The notes: generated by a model not told the origin, from the sequence alone. Counted from the stretch's first letter, positions 9,514 through 16,698 are shown. The stretch: DNA of 64,000 bases from Flavobacterium araucananum (GCF_002222055.1 NZ_MUGS01000014.1:180042-244041); one strand, 5' to 3'. Numbers and translations: made by a program.

Positions 9514-9548
9514 TCATAGTCAAGTTTAATTTTTAAACTTGACTATGA
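9514..9548 (-). other. Perfect 16-bp stem-loop between precursor gene and operon
   Basis: Arms 9514-9529 and 9533-9548 are perfect complements around a 3-nt loop (TCATAGTCAAGTTTAA and its reverse complement). It lies 7 bp after the stop of the precursor-like gene and ~20 bp before the TraB/GumN start. It has no T tract on the minus strand, so full termination is unlikely. Hairpins in this position often stabilise the short peptide mRNA or let only part of the transcription continue, raising peptide over enzyme levels. Confidence 0.7.
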
Positions 9549-9555
9549 AACTTGA

Positions 9556-9714
9556 TTAGAAACTTACTCCAACGCCTACTCCATACCAGTTGCTATACTC
9601 AACATTTCCTGAACCATCTGGATATTCTCCCGATGCGGCATGCCAGCCCATTTCGTAACGCATTTCAAGTTCTTCAATTTGAAAATTTTCTAACATTTTT
9701 TCTTCTGTACTCAT
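9556..9714 (-). CDS. RiPP-type precursor peptide, 52 residues
   Basis: Read on the minus strand from ATG 9714 to TAA 9556. The N-terminal half is acidic and helical like a leader (MSTEEKMLENFQIEELEMRY, residues 1-20, then EMGW). The C-terminal half is Gly/Ser/aromatic-rich like a core: SGEYPDGSGN, residues 28-37, then VEYSNWYGVGVGVSF, 38-52. Trp24 and Trp43 are the only tryptophans; there is no Cys and little Lys/Arg. It is the first gene of a minus-strand operon, followed by a 16-bp hairpin and then a TraB/GumN protein, a secreted protein, an isoprenoid-synthase-fold protein and a PqqD/M50 protease. No family is recognised. That it is a modified, exported peptide is inferred from composition and neighbours. 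Confidence 0.72.
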   Translation of the reverse strand: MSTEEKMLENFQIEELEMRYEMGWHAASGEYPDGSGNVEYSNWYGVGVGVSF

Positions 9715-10173
9715 ATTTTTGGTTTTTATACCCCATTTGGTCTTGAGCGGTTATTTTTTTGACCTTACACTTATTTATCGTGCTGCATATAACACTATTC
9801 TTTAATTGTTTTTTTTAGGAAAAAGACAATAACCTTCAATTCGCAGCTGCTGAATATTTTTAAAAATTAATCTTAAATTATATGCCAAATATATTTTTAT
9901 TTTTTTAATAAAAAGACTTAAATTGTAAGAATTATACTTAATTTATTCAAATAGAGTCTAAATTATTAAAATCGTATTTTTTTTAAAAAATCTCTGAATA
10001 TATGAATATTCTTATTTTTTTGTGTTTGGACTAGATCCTATTTTAGTCGCAGAAAAGTCAGCTTAACTATATTTACAAGAGTCGGAAAAGTAAGATAAAG
10101 TATATTAAAAATATTTTTAAAGCCTAAACAGAATATTTACGCCTTTGCCTTTTCAAAAGAATATCTTTGGTTC
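9715..10173. promoter_or_regulatory. Long AT-rich leader region upstream of the peptide operon
   Basis: About 460 bp without a gene. On the minus strand TATATTTG (9893-9886) matches the flavobacterial -7 element TAnnTTTG, 172 bp before the precursor ATG, but no TTG stands at the proper distance, so the promoter call is weak. If it is used, the operon has a long 5' leader. No clear riboswitch fold was recognised. Confidence 0.25.
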
Positions 10174-10228
10174 CTGCGCAAAGTCAAAGACATTTGCGCA
10201 GCTTTTCATGAGAACATTTTAAAGAGCT
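10174..10228 (+). repeat. GCGCAAA-family intergenic repeat, copy 1
   Basis: Begins CTGCGCAAAGTCAAAGACA and continues with TTTGCGCAGCTTTTCATG. The outer parts GCGCAAA and TTTGCGC pair into a small hairpin. It recurs in the same orientation at 10378-10437. The ~150 bp between the two copies is AT-rich and includes a local AGACTT-AAGTCT dyad, so the whole 10174-10437 block may be one element bounded by direct repeats. Confidence 0.6.
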
Positions 10229-10333
10229 AGACTTCATAAAGTCTCTGACTTTAAAACTAATTTTCTTAGAATATTTTTCCTGAATGTAAAAAAAATCCAA
10301 GACAATAATAAGAACTAACAGTAAAAAAGTCGG

Positions 10334-10437
10334 GAGACTTCTAGTAGATTTATAATTTCTAAGGAACAAAAAAAAATTGCGCAAAGTCAGAGACATTTGC
10401 GCAGCTTTTCATGAGAACACTTCGGAGAGCGAGGGTG
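10334..10437 (+). repeat. GCGCAAA-family intergenic repeat, copy 2 with upstream extension
   Basis: The stretch from AGACTTCTAGTAGATTTATA at ~10336 through TTTCTAAGGAACAAAA to GCGCAAAGTCAG is nearly identical to 19052-19106. Its second half, GAGACATTTGCGCAGC plus CACTTCGGAGAGC, recurs at 57970-58025. It is therefore a modular, dispersed repeat and not a gene end. A short open frame across it (10184-10396, minus) is not coding-like. Confidence 0.65.
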
Positions 10438-10469
10438 ATATTATTGGATGTATTAGCTTAGCTTGTGCA

Positions 10470-10492
10470 CTGAATTTTGCATGAAAATTCAG
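10470..10492 (+). other. Small hairpin upstream of a serine hydrolase gene
   Basis: CTGAATTTT pairs with AAAATTCAG around GCATG. It lies ~100 bp upstream of the ATG at 10589 and just downstream of the repeat. There is no T tract; function unknown. Confidence 0.4.
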
Positions 10493-10588
10493 TTAGGGAT
10501 TTTTATATGTAATCTTTTATTATAAATTTACGCAACTGTCACAAAGGGCAAACCGTTAGTTAGAATTCAATAAAAAGTCAAAAAAAAC

Positions 10589-12199
10589 ATGAAATCAATT
10601 CAATCAATCACTTTTATTTTATTATTTATAACACAATTGGGTTTTGCACAAAGTAAGAAAGAAAAATTAGAACAACTTTTTGAATTTTACAATCAACAAA
10701 ATCTATTTAACGGTTCTGTTTTTATTTCTGAAAAAGGAGAAACTTTACTAGATAAAGGCTATGGATTATCAAATGTAGCTTTAAAAAAGGAAAATAACCC
10801 TAACAGCATTTTTCAAATATATTCTATTACAAAAACTTTTACAGCAACGGTAATTTTAAAATTAGTAGAAGAAAAAAAAGTTTCATTACAGGATAAACTT
10901 TCAAAGTTCTATCCAGATTATCCCGATGCAAGTGCTATTTCAATTGAAAGTTTGTTAACCCATACCTCTGGAGTTTATGACTATACCAGAGGAAATGATA
11001 TGAAAGACCAAACGGAAAAATCATTTATTGAATTTCAAAAAACAAAACCTTTGGATTTTCCAGTTGGAACTGATTGGAGTTATTCTAACTCAGGATATTA
11101 TTTTCTAGGCTATGTAATTCAAAAAGTTACTGGAATAAGTTACGAAAAAGCAGTTGAAAAATACATATTTAAACCATTGAAAATGAAGCAAAGTGGTTTT
11201 GCTTTTAAAAATCTAAAAAGTGAAAATAAAGTCATTGGCTATGAGGTTTTTTCTGAAAAAGAACAAAAACCATCGATTGTTTATGATCCACCTATGCCTT
11301 TTGCTGCTGGTGGAATATACTCAACTGTTGAAGATTTAAACAAATATTATAATGGACTAAAAAATTACAAAATTATCTCCAAAGAAAGTTTAGAAAAAGC
11401 ATATACACCTTTCAAAAAAAATTATGGTTATGGCTGGATTACAATGCCAATGTTTAAAAAAATGACAGTTGGCCATAGTGGTTATGGAGCTGGTTCTTGC
11501 AGCAATTTTGTCCAAATCCCCGAAGATGATATCTGCATTATACTGCTTACAAATACAGAAAGAGGTTTAAACACTGCCACTTATGCTATTATGAAAACTT
11601 TGTATAATTTATATGATAAAGATTATAAAATTCCAGTTGTAGCCAACATAAGCTCAGAAACTTTAAAGCAATATGTGGGAACTTATCAAGTAGAAGACAA
11701 TTTTGTAATTTACCTTACAGTTGAAAACAATAAATTAAAATTGCAAAGTGGAAACGGGCCCACAACTATTCTATATCCTGTAAAAGAAAATTTATTTTAT
11801 GCTGAAGAATTAATGGGTGATGTAATTTTTGAAAGAAACAAGACTTCACAAATAGAGTCATTAAGTTTTCATGTAGGAAATCAACTAAAAAAAGCAACAA
11901 AAATATTTCCTTCTTGGGGAATTGTAGGAACTGCCACAGAAAAAGGCTGGGACGGTCCTGATGCAAAACTTTTTGAAACTGAAACAAAAGGAATTTGGAC
12001 AATTAAAAATGTGACTTTAAAAACAGGAGAGCTTAAATTTCGATTTAATGACGATTGGACTTTAAATTTTGGAAAAGATATGAGCGACGGAATAATGCCA
12101 AAAGGAAATAATATTGAAATTTTAACAGGCGTTTATGATATTATTTTGGACATAACTGATTACGAAAAACCAAAATACCAAATTTTCAAGAAAAGTTAA
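10589..12199 (+). CDS. Secreted serine hydrolase (PF00144 type) with SusE/F-like C-terminal domain
   Basis: 536 residues with signal peptide MKSIQSITFILLFITQLGFA. All three catalytic motifs are present: SITK at 79-82, YSN at 165-167 and HSG at 296-298. A linker beta domain (residues ~350-440) resembles the DUF3471-like tail of this family. From about residue 445 the sequence GTATEKGWDGPDAKLFE then GIWTIKNVTLKTGELKFRFN matches the pattern of SusE/SusF starch-binding-type repeats. Such a fusion suggests a cell-surface or periplasmic hydrolase with a carbohydrate-binding tail. The substrate is unknown. It has its own terminator at 12231-12264. Confidence 0.8.
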   Translation: MKSIQSITFILLFITQLGFAQSKKEKLEQLFEFYNQQNLFNGSVFISEKGETLLDKGYGLSNVALKKENNPNSIFQIYSITKTFTATVILKLVEEKKVSLQDKLSKFYPDYPDASAISIESLLTHTSGVYDYTRGNDMKDQTEKSFIEFQKTKPLDFPVGTDWSYSNSGYYFLGYVIQKVTGISYEKAVEKYIFKPLKMKQSGFAFKNLKSENKVIGYEVFSEKEQKPSIVYDPPMPFAAGGIYSTVEDLNKYYNGLKNYKIISKESLEKAYTPFKKNYGYGWITMPMFKKMTVGHSGYGAGSCSNFVQIPEDDICIILLTNTERGLNTATYAIMKTLYNLYDKDYKIPVVANISSETLKQYVGTYQVEDNFVIYLTVENNKLKLQSGNGPTTILYPVKENLFYAEELMGDVIFERNKTSQIESLSFHVGNQLKKATKIFPSWGIVGTATEKGWDGPDAKLFETETKGIWTIKNVTLKTGELKFRFNDDWTLNFGKDMSDGIMPKGNNIEILTGVYDIILDITDYEKPKYQIFKKS

Positions 12200-12230
12200 A
12201 AGTTTGTAAATTGTTAAGTAAGGGGCACAA

Positions 12231-12264
12231 AAAATCCCATTTCTAACGAAATGGGATTTTTTTT
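12231..12264 (+). terminator. Intrinsic terminator after the serine hydrolase
   Basis: AAAATCCCATTTC pairs with GAAATGGGATTTT around TAAC, followed by a T run. The preceding As make it usable in both directions, so it can also serve the convergent gene ending at 12331. Confidence 0.8.
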
Positions 12265-12330
12265 GTACCTAATTATTGCTATTTAATCTGTCTAATCTTA
12301 TAAAATTCTTAAAAATACTAAAAATCATCC

Positions 12331-13023
12331 CTAAAGAAATAGATTTTTGTCAGCATCCCAGTTCTTCTCCAAAGCTTCAAAATATTCGTTTTTCACACCA
12401 TCAATTTTTTGATAAATCTCCCTGCTTACTTTGTCCGGAAAGGTATTTAATTCTGAAAAATTAGCCGTTAAGATCATTCTTCCGCATCCAAACAAAACAG
12501 AAGTAATACCAAGAAGTATATCTGTATTTCCCCAATCACTTACCAGCATCAATAAGGCTGATGCCGATACTATAATTACAACCCAGTTTAAATGCCTAAA
12601 ACGGCTCCAGTCTATCATTCCGTATTGTACCAGTGAACCTGCCAGGATAAGATTAAAGAAACCGGCTATAAAAAAGTAAGATAAAAGAACTTCATTTATA
12701 TTTAGAATATTCACAAGATCAAATAAAATTAAAATTCCAGTAATTATTGTAAATATTCCGGACTGTATGAACAATCCCCATGCCTCTAATTTTGTTTTAT
12801 TGGCAAGAGAGAAAAAAATCTCGCAGCACCCATTTATAATCAGTAAAAAAGCAGAAAACCCAATGATGTAAAACTCTATAGAATGCGTAATTAATAAAGA
12901 GATGCACCATGTAATATTAAACAGCAAACCACTGACGAAAAATATAGAATTAAAGCGAAGCTTTTCAATCATAAATTTAGGAACGCTTTGAACCTTACTT
13001 TTTTTTGTCATTTTAAGTTTCAT
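12331..13023 (-). CDS. Multi-spanning membrane protein, HdeD/DUF308-like
   Basis: 230 residues with about six hydrophobic segments in pairs: SIFFVSGLLFNITWCISLLI, FYIIGFSAFLLIINGCCEIF, then four more to ~185. A soluble Lys/Glu-rich tail follows. The pairing of short helices with Gly and a conserved acidic or polar residue resembles DUF308/HdeD-type proteins of the envelope acid-stress family, but identity is low and the assignment is tentative. The second ATG at 13011 may be the true start. The gene is convergent with the serine hydrolase and upstream DNA is AT-rich with no clear partner. Confidence 0.6.
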   Translation of the reverse strand: MKLKMTKKSKVQSVPKFMIEKLRFNSIFFVSGLLFNITWCISLLITHSIEFYIIGFSAFLLIINGCCEIFFSLANKTKLEAWGLFIQSGIFTIITGILILFDLVNILNINEVLLSYFFIAGFFNLILAGSLVQYGMIDWSRFRHLNWVVIIVSASALLMLVSDWGNTDILLGITSVLFGCGRMILTANFSELNTFPDKVSREIYQKIDGVKNEYFEALEKNWDADKNLFL

Positions 13024-13149
13024 TGAATGATTTCTTTAAAATTTAACCTATTATTTTTTACTTGCAAATTTAGCTTTTTGAATGAGAATGCTAAAAATAA
13101 TATATCGCATAAACAGGTCTTAAAGTCACTTTTAAAATCAAACATAAAA

Positions 13150-13175
13150 AAATCTGCATCGAAAGAGGCAGATTT
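13150..13175 (-). terminator. Intrinsic terminator of the ohr operon
   Basis: AAATCTGC and GCAGATTT pair around a 10-nt loop. Read on the minus strand the stem is followed by TTTTATGTTT. It lies 23 bp past the ohr stop. Confidence 0.65.
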
Positions 13176-13197
13176 ATATAATTTAAAGAAATTAATC

Positions 13198-13620
13198 TTA
13201 GCTATTGGTCACCGATAACTTAACTTCAATATTGGATCTTGTCGCATTTGAATAAGGACAGATCTGATGCGCTTTTTCTGTTAATTCCTGAGCCTGTTCA
13301 ATAGAAACTCCCGGAATATTGACATCGAGTTCTGCTGCAAGACCAAAACCACCATCTTCATTCTGTCCGATGCTTACTTTTGCCGCTACCGAAGTTTCAC
13401 CAGTTTGAATTTTTGATTTACCAATGATCAAATTCAGTGCACTGTCAAAGCACGCTGCATAACCTGCTGCGAAAAGCATTTCCGGATTGGTAAAATCATC
13501 ATTGGTTCCGCCTAAAGCTTTCGGCATTCTTACCTCAAGGTTCAAAATTCCGTTTTCGCTTTTTACCTGTCCGTTTCTTCCGCCTTTTGCAGTAACGCTT
13601 GTTGTATATAATGTTTTCAT
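13198..13620 (-). CDS. ohr: Organic hydroperoxide resistance protein Ohr
   Basis: 140 residues, full length for the Ohr/OsmC fold. The two catalytic cysteines are in AAGYAACFDSAL (Cys57) and HQICPYSNAT (Cys121). Ohr is a cytoplasmic thiol peroxidase that reduces organic hydroperoxides, usually with lipoylated proteins as reductant. It begins 1 bp after the stop of the MarR-type regulator, so the two are co-transcribed with the nitroreductase under the promoter at 14779-14809. Nothing is missing; the assignment is strong. Confidence 0.95.
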   Translation of the reverse strand: MKTLYTTSVTAKGGRNGQVKSENGILNLEVRMPKALGGTNDDFTNPEMLFAAGYAACFDSALNLIIGKSKIQTGETSVAAKVSIGQNEDGGFGLAAELDVNIPGVSIEQAQELTEKAHQICPYSNATRSNIEVKLSVTNS

Positions 13621-13621
13621 T

Positions 13622-14056
13622 TTATTTTTGAATTTTATTTAAAATTTTCTGAACAGTTTCTTTGAGTTCGAATAAATCTTCTGTTGTTAAATTTAATTTT
13701 TCCTTCATTTTTGCAGGAATTTCACATGCTTTTTGCTGCAAATTTCTTCCTTTATCCGCTAAAAAAACTTCAACGACTCTTTCGTCTTCTTTTTTTCTTT
13801 TTCTGATGATAAAACCCTTAACTTCAAGTCTTTTCAATAACGGTGTTAACGTACCGCTGTCAAGAAACAGTTTTTCGCCAACCTGATTTACAGTCAAACC
13901 ATCTTTCTCCCAAAGTACCATCATCGCAAGATACTGCGGGTAGGTAATATCAAGTTCATCAAGAAATGGCCGGTACAAACCGATAACTTCTTTTGAAATA
14001 ACGTAAAGCGGAAAACAAAGCTGGTTTCCCAGTATGAGCGGGTGATGATCTTCCAT
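13622..14056 (-). CDS. ohrR: Peroxide-sensing MarR-family repressor OhrR
   Basis: 144 residues with a winged helix in the middle (LTVNQVGEKLFLDSGTLTPL, then LLKRLEVKGFIIRKR) and the DERVVEVFL wing. Cys14 in NQLCFPLYV is the conserved peroxide-reactive cysteine of OhrR; the sequence DELDITYPQYLAMMVLWE is also typical. Oxidation of this Cys releases the repressor from DNA. It is encoded between the nitroreductase and ohr genes, and a matching AATTGT-type palindrome overlaps the operon promoter, so it is expected to autoregulate all three genes. Confidence 0.93.
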   Translation of the reverse strand: MEDHHPLILGNQLCFPLYVISKEVIGLYRPFLDELDITYPQYLAMMVLWEKDGLTVNQVGEKLFLDSGTLTPLLKRLEVKGFIIRKRKKEDERVVEVFLADKGRNLQQKACEIPAKMKEKLNLTTEDLFELKETVQKILNKIQK

Positions 14057-14084
14057 AATCTATTAACAAAAAGTAAAGTAAAAA

Positions 14085-14717
14085 CTATTTTCTGATGATA
14101 AATTCCTCCATAGGAATTCTTACTTTCTTCATTTGAGAAAGCCAGTCCTTTTCGGTGTCTCTGTAACCCAGATATAAAAGCGTAACGCTTTTTAAACCTA
14201 ATTCCTTTAGATTCAAAATCTCATCTACTACTTCATTGCTAAAACCTTCAGCAGGAGTTGAATCAATCTTAAGTTCAGCTGCCTGAGCCATTGCCAATCC
14301 TAATGCGATATAAGATTGTCTTGCTGTGTGTGCAAAATGCTGCTCAGGAGTTTGGGCTCCATAGATTTGTTTGATCTGATCTGTGTAACTATTGAAACGA
14401 CCTCTTGGCAATTCTCTTACATCTGTATGATGATCATAAACTTTGTCGATTTTCTCATTAGAGTAACTCTCCCATGCAGCAAAAACCAATACATGAGAAC
14501 AATCTCTCATAACTTCCGGATTTAATGCCCCATTTACCATCTTCTCTTTCAATTGCTGATTTTCAACCACAATCACGCGAAAAGGCTGTAAACCAGATGA
14601 AGTTGGCGCTAATCTAGCAACTTCCAAAATTTTATCTAAATCTTCTTCTGATACTTTTTTTGTTGAATCGTATGCTTTTACGGCATGTCTCCAGTTTAAA
14701 TCTTCTATTAACGACAT
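14085..14717 (-). CDS. NAD(P)H-dependent nitroreductase-family oxidoreductase
   Basis: 210 residues of the NfsB/nitroreductase flavoprotein fold. It has an N-terminal WRHAVKAYDSTKKVSEEDLD, then LAPTSSGLQPFRVIVV for FMN binding, ARQSYIALGLAMAQAAELKI in the core, and a C-terminal GYRDTEKD. Such enzymes use FMN to reduce nitro-compounds or quinones. It is the first gene of the ohrR-ohr operon, directly behind the OhrR-like operator, so it is probably induced by organic peroxides. The physiological substrate is unknown. Confidence 0.88.
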   Translation of the reverse strand: MSLIEDLNWRHAVKAYDSTKKVSEEDLDKILEVARLAPTSSGLQPFRVIVVENQQLKEKMVNGALNPEVMRDCSHVLVFAAWESYSNEKIDKVYDHHTDVRELPRGRFNSYTDQIKQIYGAQTPEQHFAHTARQSYIALGLAMAQAAELKIDSTPAEGFSNEVVDEILNLKELGLKSVTLLYLGYRDTEKDWLSQMKKVRIPMEEFIIRK

Positions 14718-14778
14718 TCTTTCTTATTTTATAAATTAAAAATCTGATCCTTAAATTTTTTGAATCCTAGTAACATTG

Positions 14779-14809
14779 CAAATATAACGAACAATTAAAT
14801 TGTGCACAA
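14779..14809 (-). promoter_or_regulatory. Flavobacterial promoter of the nitroreductase-ohrR-ohr operon
   Basis: On the minus strand a TTG (14809-14807) is followed after 20 nt by TATATTTG (14786-14779), an exact fit to TTG-N(19-23)-TAnnTTTG. The predicted start of transcription would be near 14772, leaving a leader of ~55 nt before the ATG at 14717. Confidence 0.75.
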
Positions 14810-14816
14810 TTTAATT
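14793..14816. promoter_or_regulatory. OhrR-type operator palindrome
   Basis: A perfect 24-bp palindrome with half-site AATTAAATTGTG. Including its flank it reads ACAATTaAATTGT-gc-ACAATTtAATT, which is the double ACAATT/AATTGT pattern known for OhrR sites in other bacteria. It covers the TTG element and spacer of the operon promoter, so bound repressor would block transcription. Confidence 0.8.
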
Positions 14817-14852
14817 TTGAGATTTTTTTTTTTTTAAGGTAAAGTACATAAT

Positions 14853-15015
14853 AGGATCTAATTTTTTTGTAGATGCGCTTAAGGATTTTGTTTCTAAAGA
14901 ATCTACTTGGTTTCAGTATCATGAAGGCGCTTCAGACGATTCGCTTATTGCACCTGAAACGTACACATTAGACCAGCATTTTCTGGATCGCCCGGAAAAT
15001 ATTGAAATACTATTA
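14853..15015 (+). pseudogene. Orphan gene fragment
   Basis: In frame 14869-15012 the sequence reads like real protein: VDALKDFVSKESTWFQYHEG followed by DDSLIAPETYTLDQHFLDRP. It has no start codon, no stop before it overlaps the end of the Lrp gene on the other strand, and codon use like its neighbours. I do not recognise the family. It looks like an internal remnant left by deletion. Confidence 0.4.
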
Positions 15016-15465
15016 TCCGTAGAGATTTTTTATCTCCGACATAACAAAGGTACTTTGGGTACTCCCTATGCTTTCAACTGATCCCAATTTATTAAACACA
15101 AAATCCTGATAATGCTTCATGTCTTTGGCAGAAACTTTCATTAAAAAATCGTAATCCCCTGAGATATTGTAACATTCTACAACTTCTTCTATTTTCATAA
15201 TATCACTAACAAACTGATTCCCAATATTACGATCGTGCTGTTTAAGTTTGATATTACAGAAAACAATGAATCCCCTGTTTAATTTTTCTGCATCAAGGAG
15301 TGCTATATATTTCTTAATATAACCGTTGTTTTCCAATCTTTTAATTCGTTCAAAAACTGGCGATGCCGAAAGATTTACCATCTTAGCAAGCTCTTTTACC
15401 GTGTATTTAGAATTATCGTGAAGTATATTTAGTAATTGAAGATCAATGTCGTCTATCTGCTCCAT
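15013..15465 (-). CDS. Lrp/AsnC-family transcriptional regulator
   Basis: 150 residues. The N-terminal helix-turn-helix is ELAKMVNLSASPVFERIKRL with the typical NGYIKKY wing. The C-terminal RAM/AsnC domain includes EVVECYNISGDYDFLMKVSA and the ligand-pocket region. It is divergent from the symporter-like gene at 15634 across 168 bp, so it may control that transporter. A minus-strand TATATTTG (15528-15521) 56 bp upstream is a plausible -7 promoter element. The effector is unknown but amino acids are usual for the family. Confidence 0.92.
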   Translation of the reverse strand: MEQIDDIDLQLLNILHDNSKYTVKELAKMVNLSASPVFERIKRLENNGYIKKYIALLDAEKLNRGFIVFCNIKLKQHDRNIGNQFVSDIMKIEEVVECYNISGDYDFLMKVSAKDMKHYQDFVFNKLGSVESIGSTQSTFVMSEIKNLYG

Positions 15466-15520
15466 AGAATATTTTACTTAAAAAAGGTTGAATTAATTTA
15501 CAAAAAAGAATAATAATCTT

Positions 15521-15528
15521 CAAATATA
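15521..15528 (-). promoter_or_regulatory. Probable -7 element for the Lrp gene
   Basis: TATATTTG on the minus strand matches TAnnTTTG and sits 56 bp before the ATG. No TTG lies at the usual 19-23 nt distance, so only the -7 half is clear. Confidence 0.4.
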
Positions 15529-15633
15529 ACAAAAAACAATACAAAAACCTTATTTTAACTATATCAAAGATTTAATGACCTTCAAAACTTATTTTTGCCG
15601 TATATAAATCTAAAAATTAAAATTAAAAGTACA

Positions 15634-16626
15634 TTGAAAAAGTTATTAGAAGTATTAAGTAAAGCAGGTTTCGACGGTTTCCTGTTAATGATAGGCACCA
15701 TGATTCTGCTGGCTTATTTTTTGCCGAAGCCAGGTATGGTCAAAGAACCTGTTTCGCTGGAGGACATTGCCAATGTAGGCGTGTCGTTTATTTTCTTGTT
15801 TTATGGCTTGCGACTGAGTGTTGAGAAACTAAAAGCCGGGCTTGCCAACTGGAAAATGCACATTGTAGTCCAGTTAACAACCTTTTTGTTTTTTCCGCTC
15901 ATCGTTTTGGCGTTTCGTCCCTTGTTTATCAACGCCGGCTTCGAGTTGCTTTGGTTGGGTGTGTTTTTTCTGGCAGCTTTACCATCCACAGTTTCCTCTG
16001 CGGTAGTTATGGTTTCTATCGCCAAGGGCAACATTCCCGCAGCCATTTTCAATGCGAGCATTTCCAGTTTGATCGGAGTAATTGTTACGCCACTCTGGGT
16101 TGGGCTGTTCATAGCTTCTGCAACAGGCAATTTTGATATCACTGATATCGTTATAAAGTTGGTTCTTCAAGTCTTGTTGCCTGTCATCATTGGCATCAGC
16201 CTGAACTCCCGTTTTGGCGCCATTGCTGAAAAATATAAGAAACAGCTCAAATATTTCGATCAGGCAATCATCCTTACCATCATTTACACGTCGTTTTGTA
16301 AGTCATTCTCCCAGCATCTTTTCGAAAGCTTCACCGCAATTGAACTTGCCGGACTCGCCACAGGAATGATGGTCTTGTTTTTTACCGTATTCCTTTGTGT
16401 CGGACTACTCAGTCGCTTGCTTGGTTTTTCAGATGAAGATCGTATTACGGTCTTATTTTGCGGATCTAAAAAGTCATTGGTACACGGCACCGTGATGTCA
16501 AAAGTGCTTTTTCAGCACAGTACCATCACTGGCATCGTATTGTTGCCACTTATGCTTTATCATGCCTTGCAACTGATTGCTGCCAGCATCATCGCTCAGG
16601 GTATGGCTCGACGAAAAGAAGTTTGA
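15634..16626 (+). CDS. Bile acid:sodium symporter-family (SBF-like) transporter
   Basis: About 330 residues with ten hydrophobic segments, the family pattern. Motifs include LLAYFLPKPG, FLFYGLRLS, the crossover-like FFLAALPSTVSSAVVMVSIA, and FCGSKKSLVHGTVMSKVLF near the C terminus. The start needs care: no ATG is suitable, and the TTG at 15634 gives the expected LKKLLEVLSKAGFDGFLL start. The frame also opens at a TTG at 15595, but a TATTTTTG element at 15590-15597 overlaps it. Base composition is visibly richer in G and C than the neighbours, suggesting transfer. These carriers move organic anions with sodium; the substrate is unknown. Confidence 0.82.
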   Translation: MKKLLEVLSKAGFDGFLLMIGTMILLAYFLPKPGMVKEPVSLEDIANVGVSFIFLFYGLRLSVEKLKAGLANWKMHIVVQLTTFLFFPLIVLAFRPLFINAGFELLWLGVFFLAALPSTVSSAVVMVSIAKGNIPAAIFNASISSLIGVIVTPLWVGLFIASATGNFDITDIVIKLVLQVLLPVIIGISLNSRFGAIAEKYKKQLKYFDQAIILTIIYTSFCKSFSQHLFESFTAIELAGLATGMMVLFFTVFLCVGLLSRLLGFSDEDRITVLFCGSKKSLVHGTVMSKVLFQHSTITGIVLLPLMLYHALQLIAASIIAQGMARRKEV

Positions 16627-16631
16627 AAGAG

Positions 16632-16698
16632 CAATCCGAGGCGGATTCTCCAGATTTATTTGTTAGTCCGTAGAGTCAATCTGCTAAACTCTACGGAC
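16632..16698. terminator. Two stem-loops between convergent genes
   Basis: AATCCG-AGG-CGGATT at 16632-16646 is followed by a stronger stem, GTCCGTAGAGT (16666-16676) pairing with ACTCTACGGAC (16688-16698). There is no T tract, but the position between convergent stops suggests transcription end or 3' protection. Confidence 0.5.

Noticed and set aside
9552..9746. Plus-strand 64-codon frame
   Set aside because: It is the antisense shadow of the precursor-like gene and shows low coding quality (many Leu/His/Pro).
9715..10173. Second precursor gene upstream of the first
   Set aside because: No other short minus-strand frame with leader-like and core-like halves was found.
10184..10396. 70-codon frame on the minus strand
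   Set aside because: Lies within the repeat block and is built from repeat sequence at both ends; no protein-like pattern.
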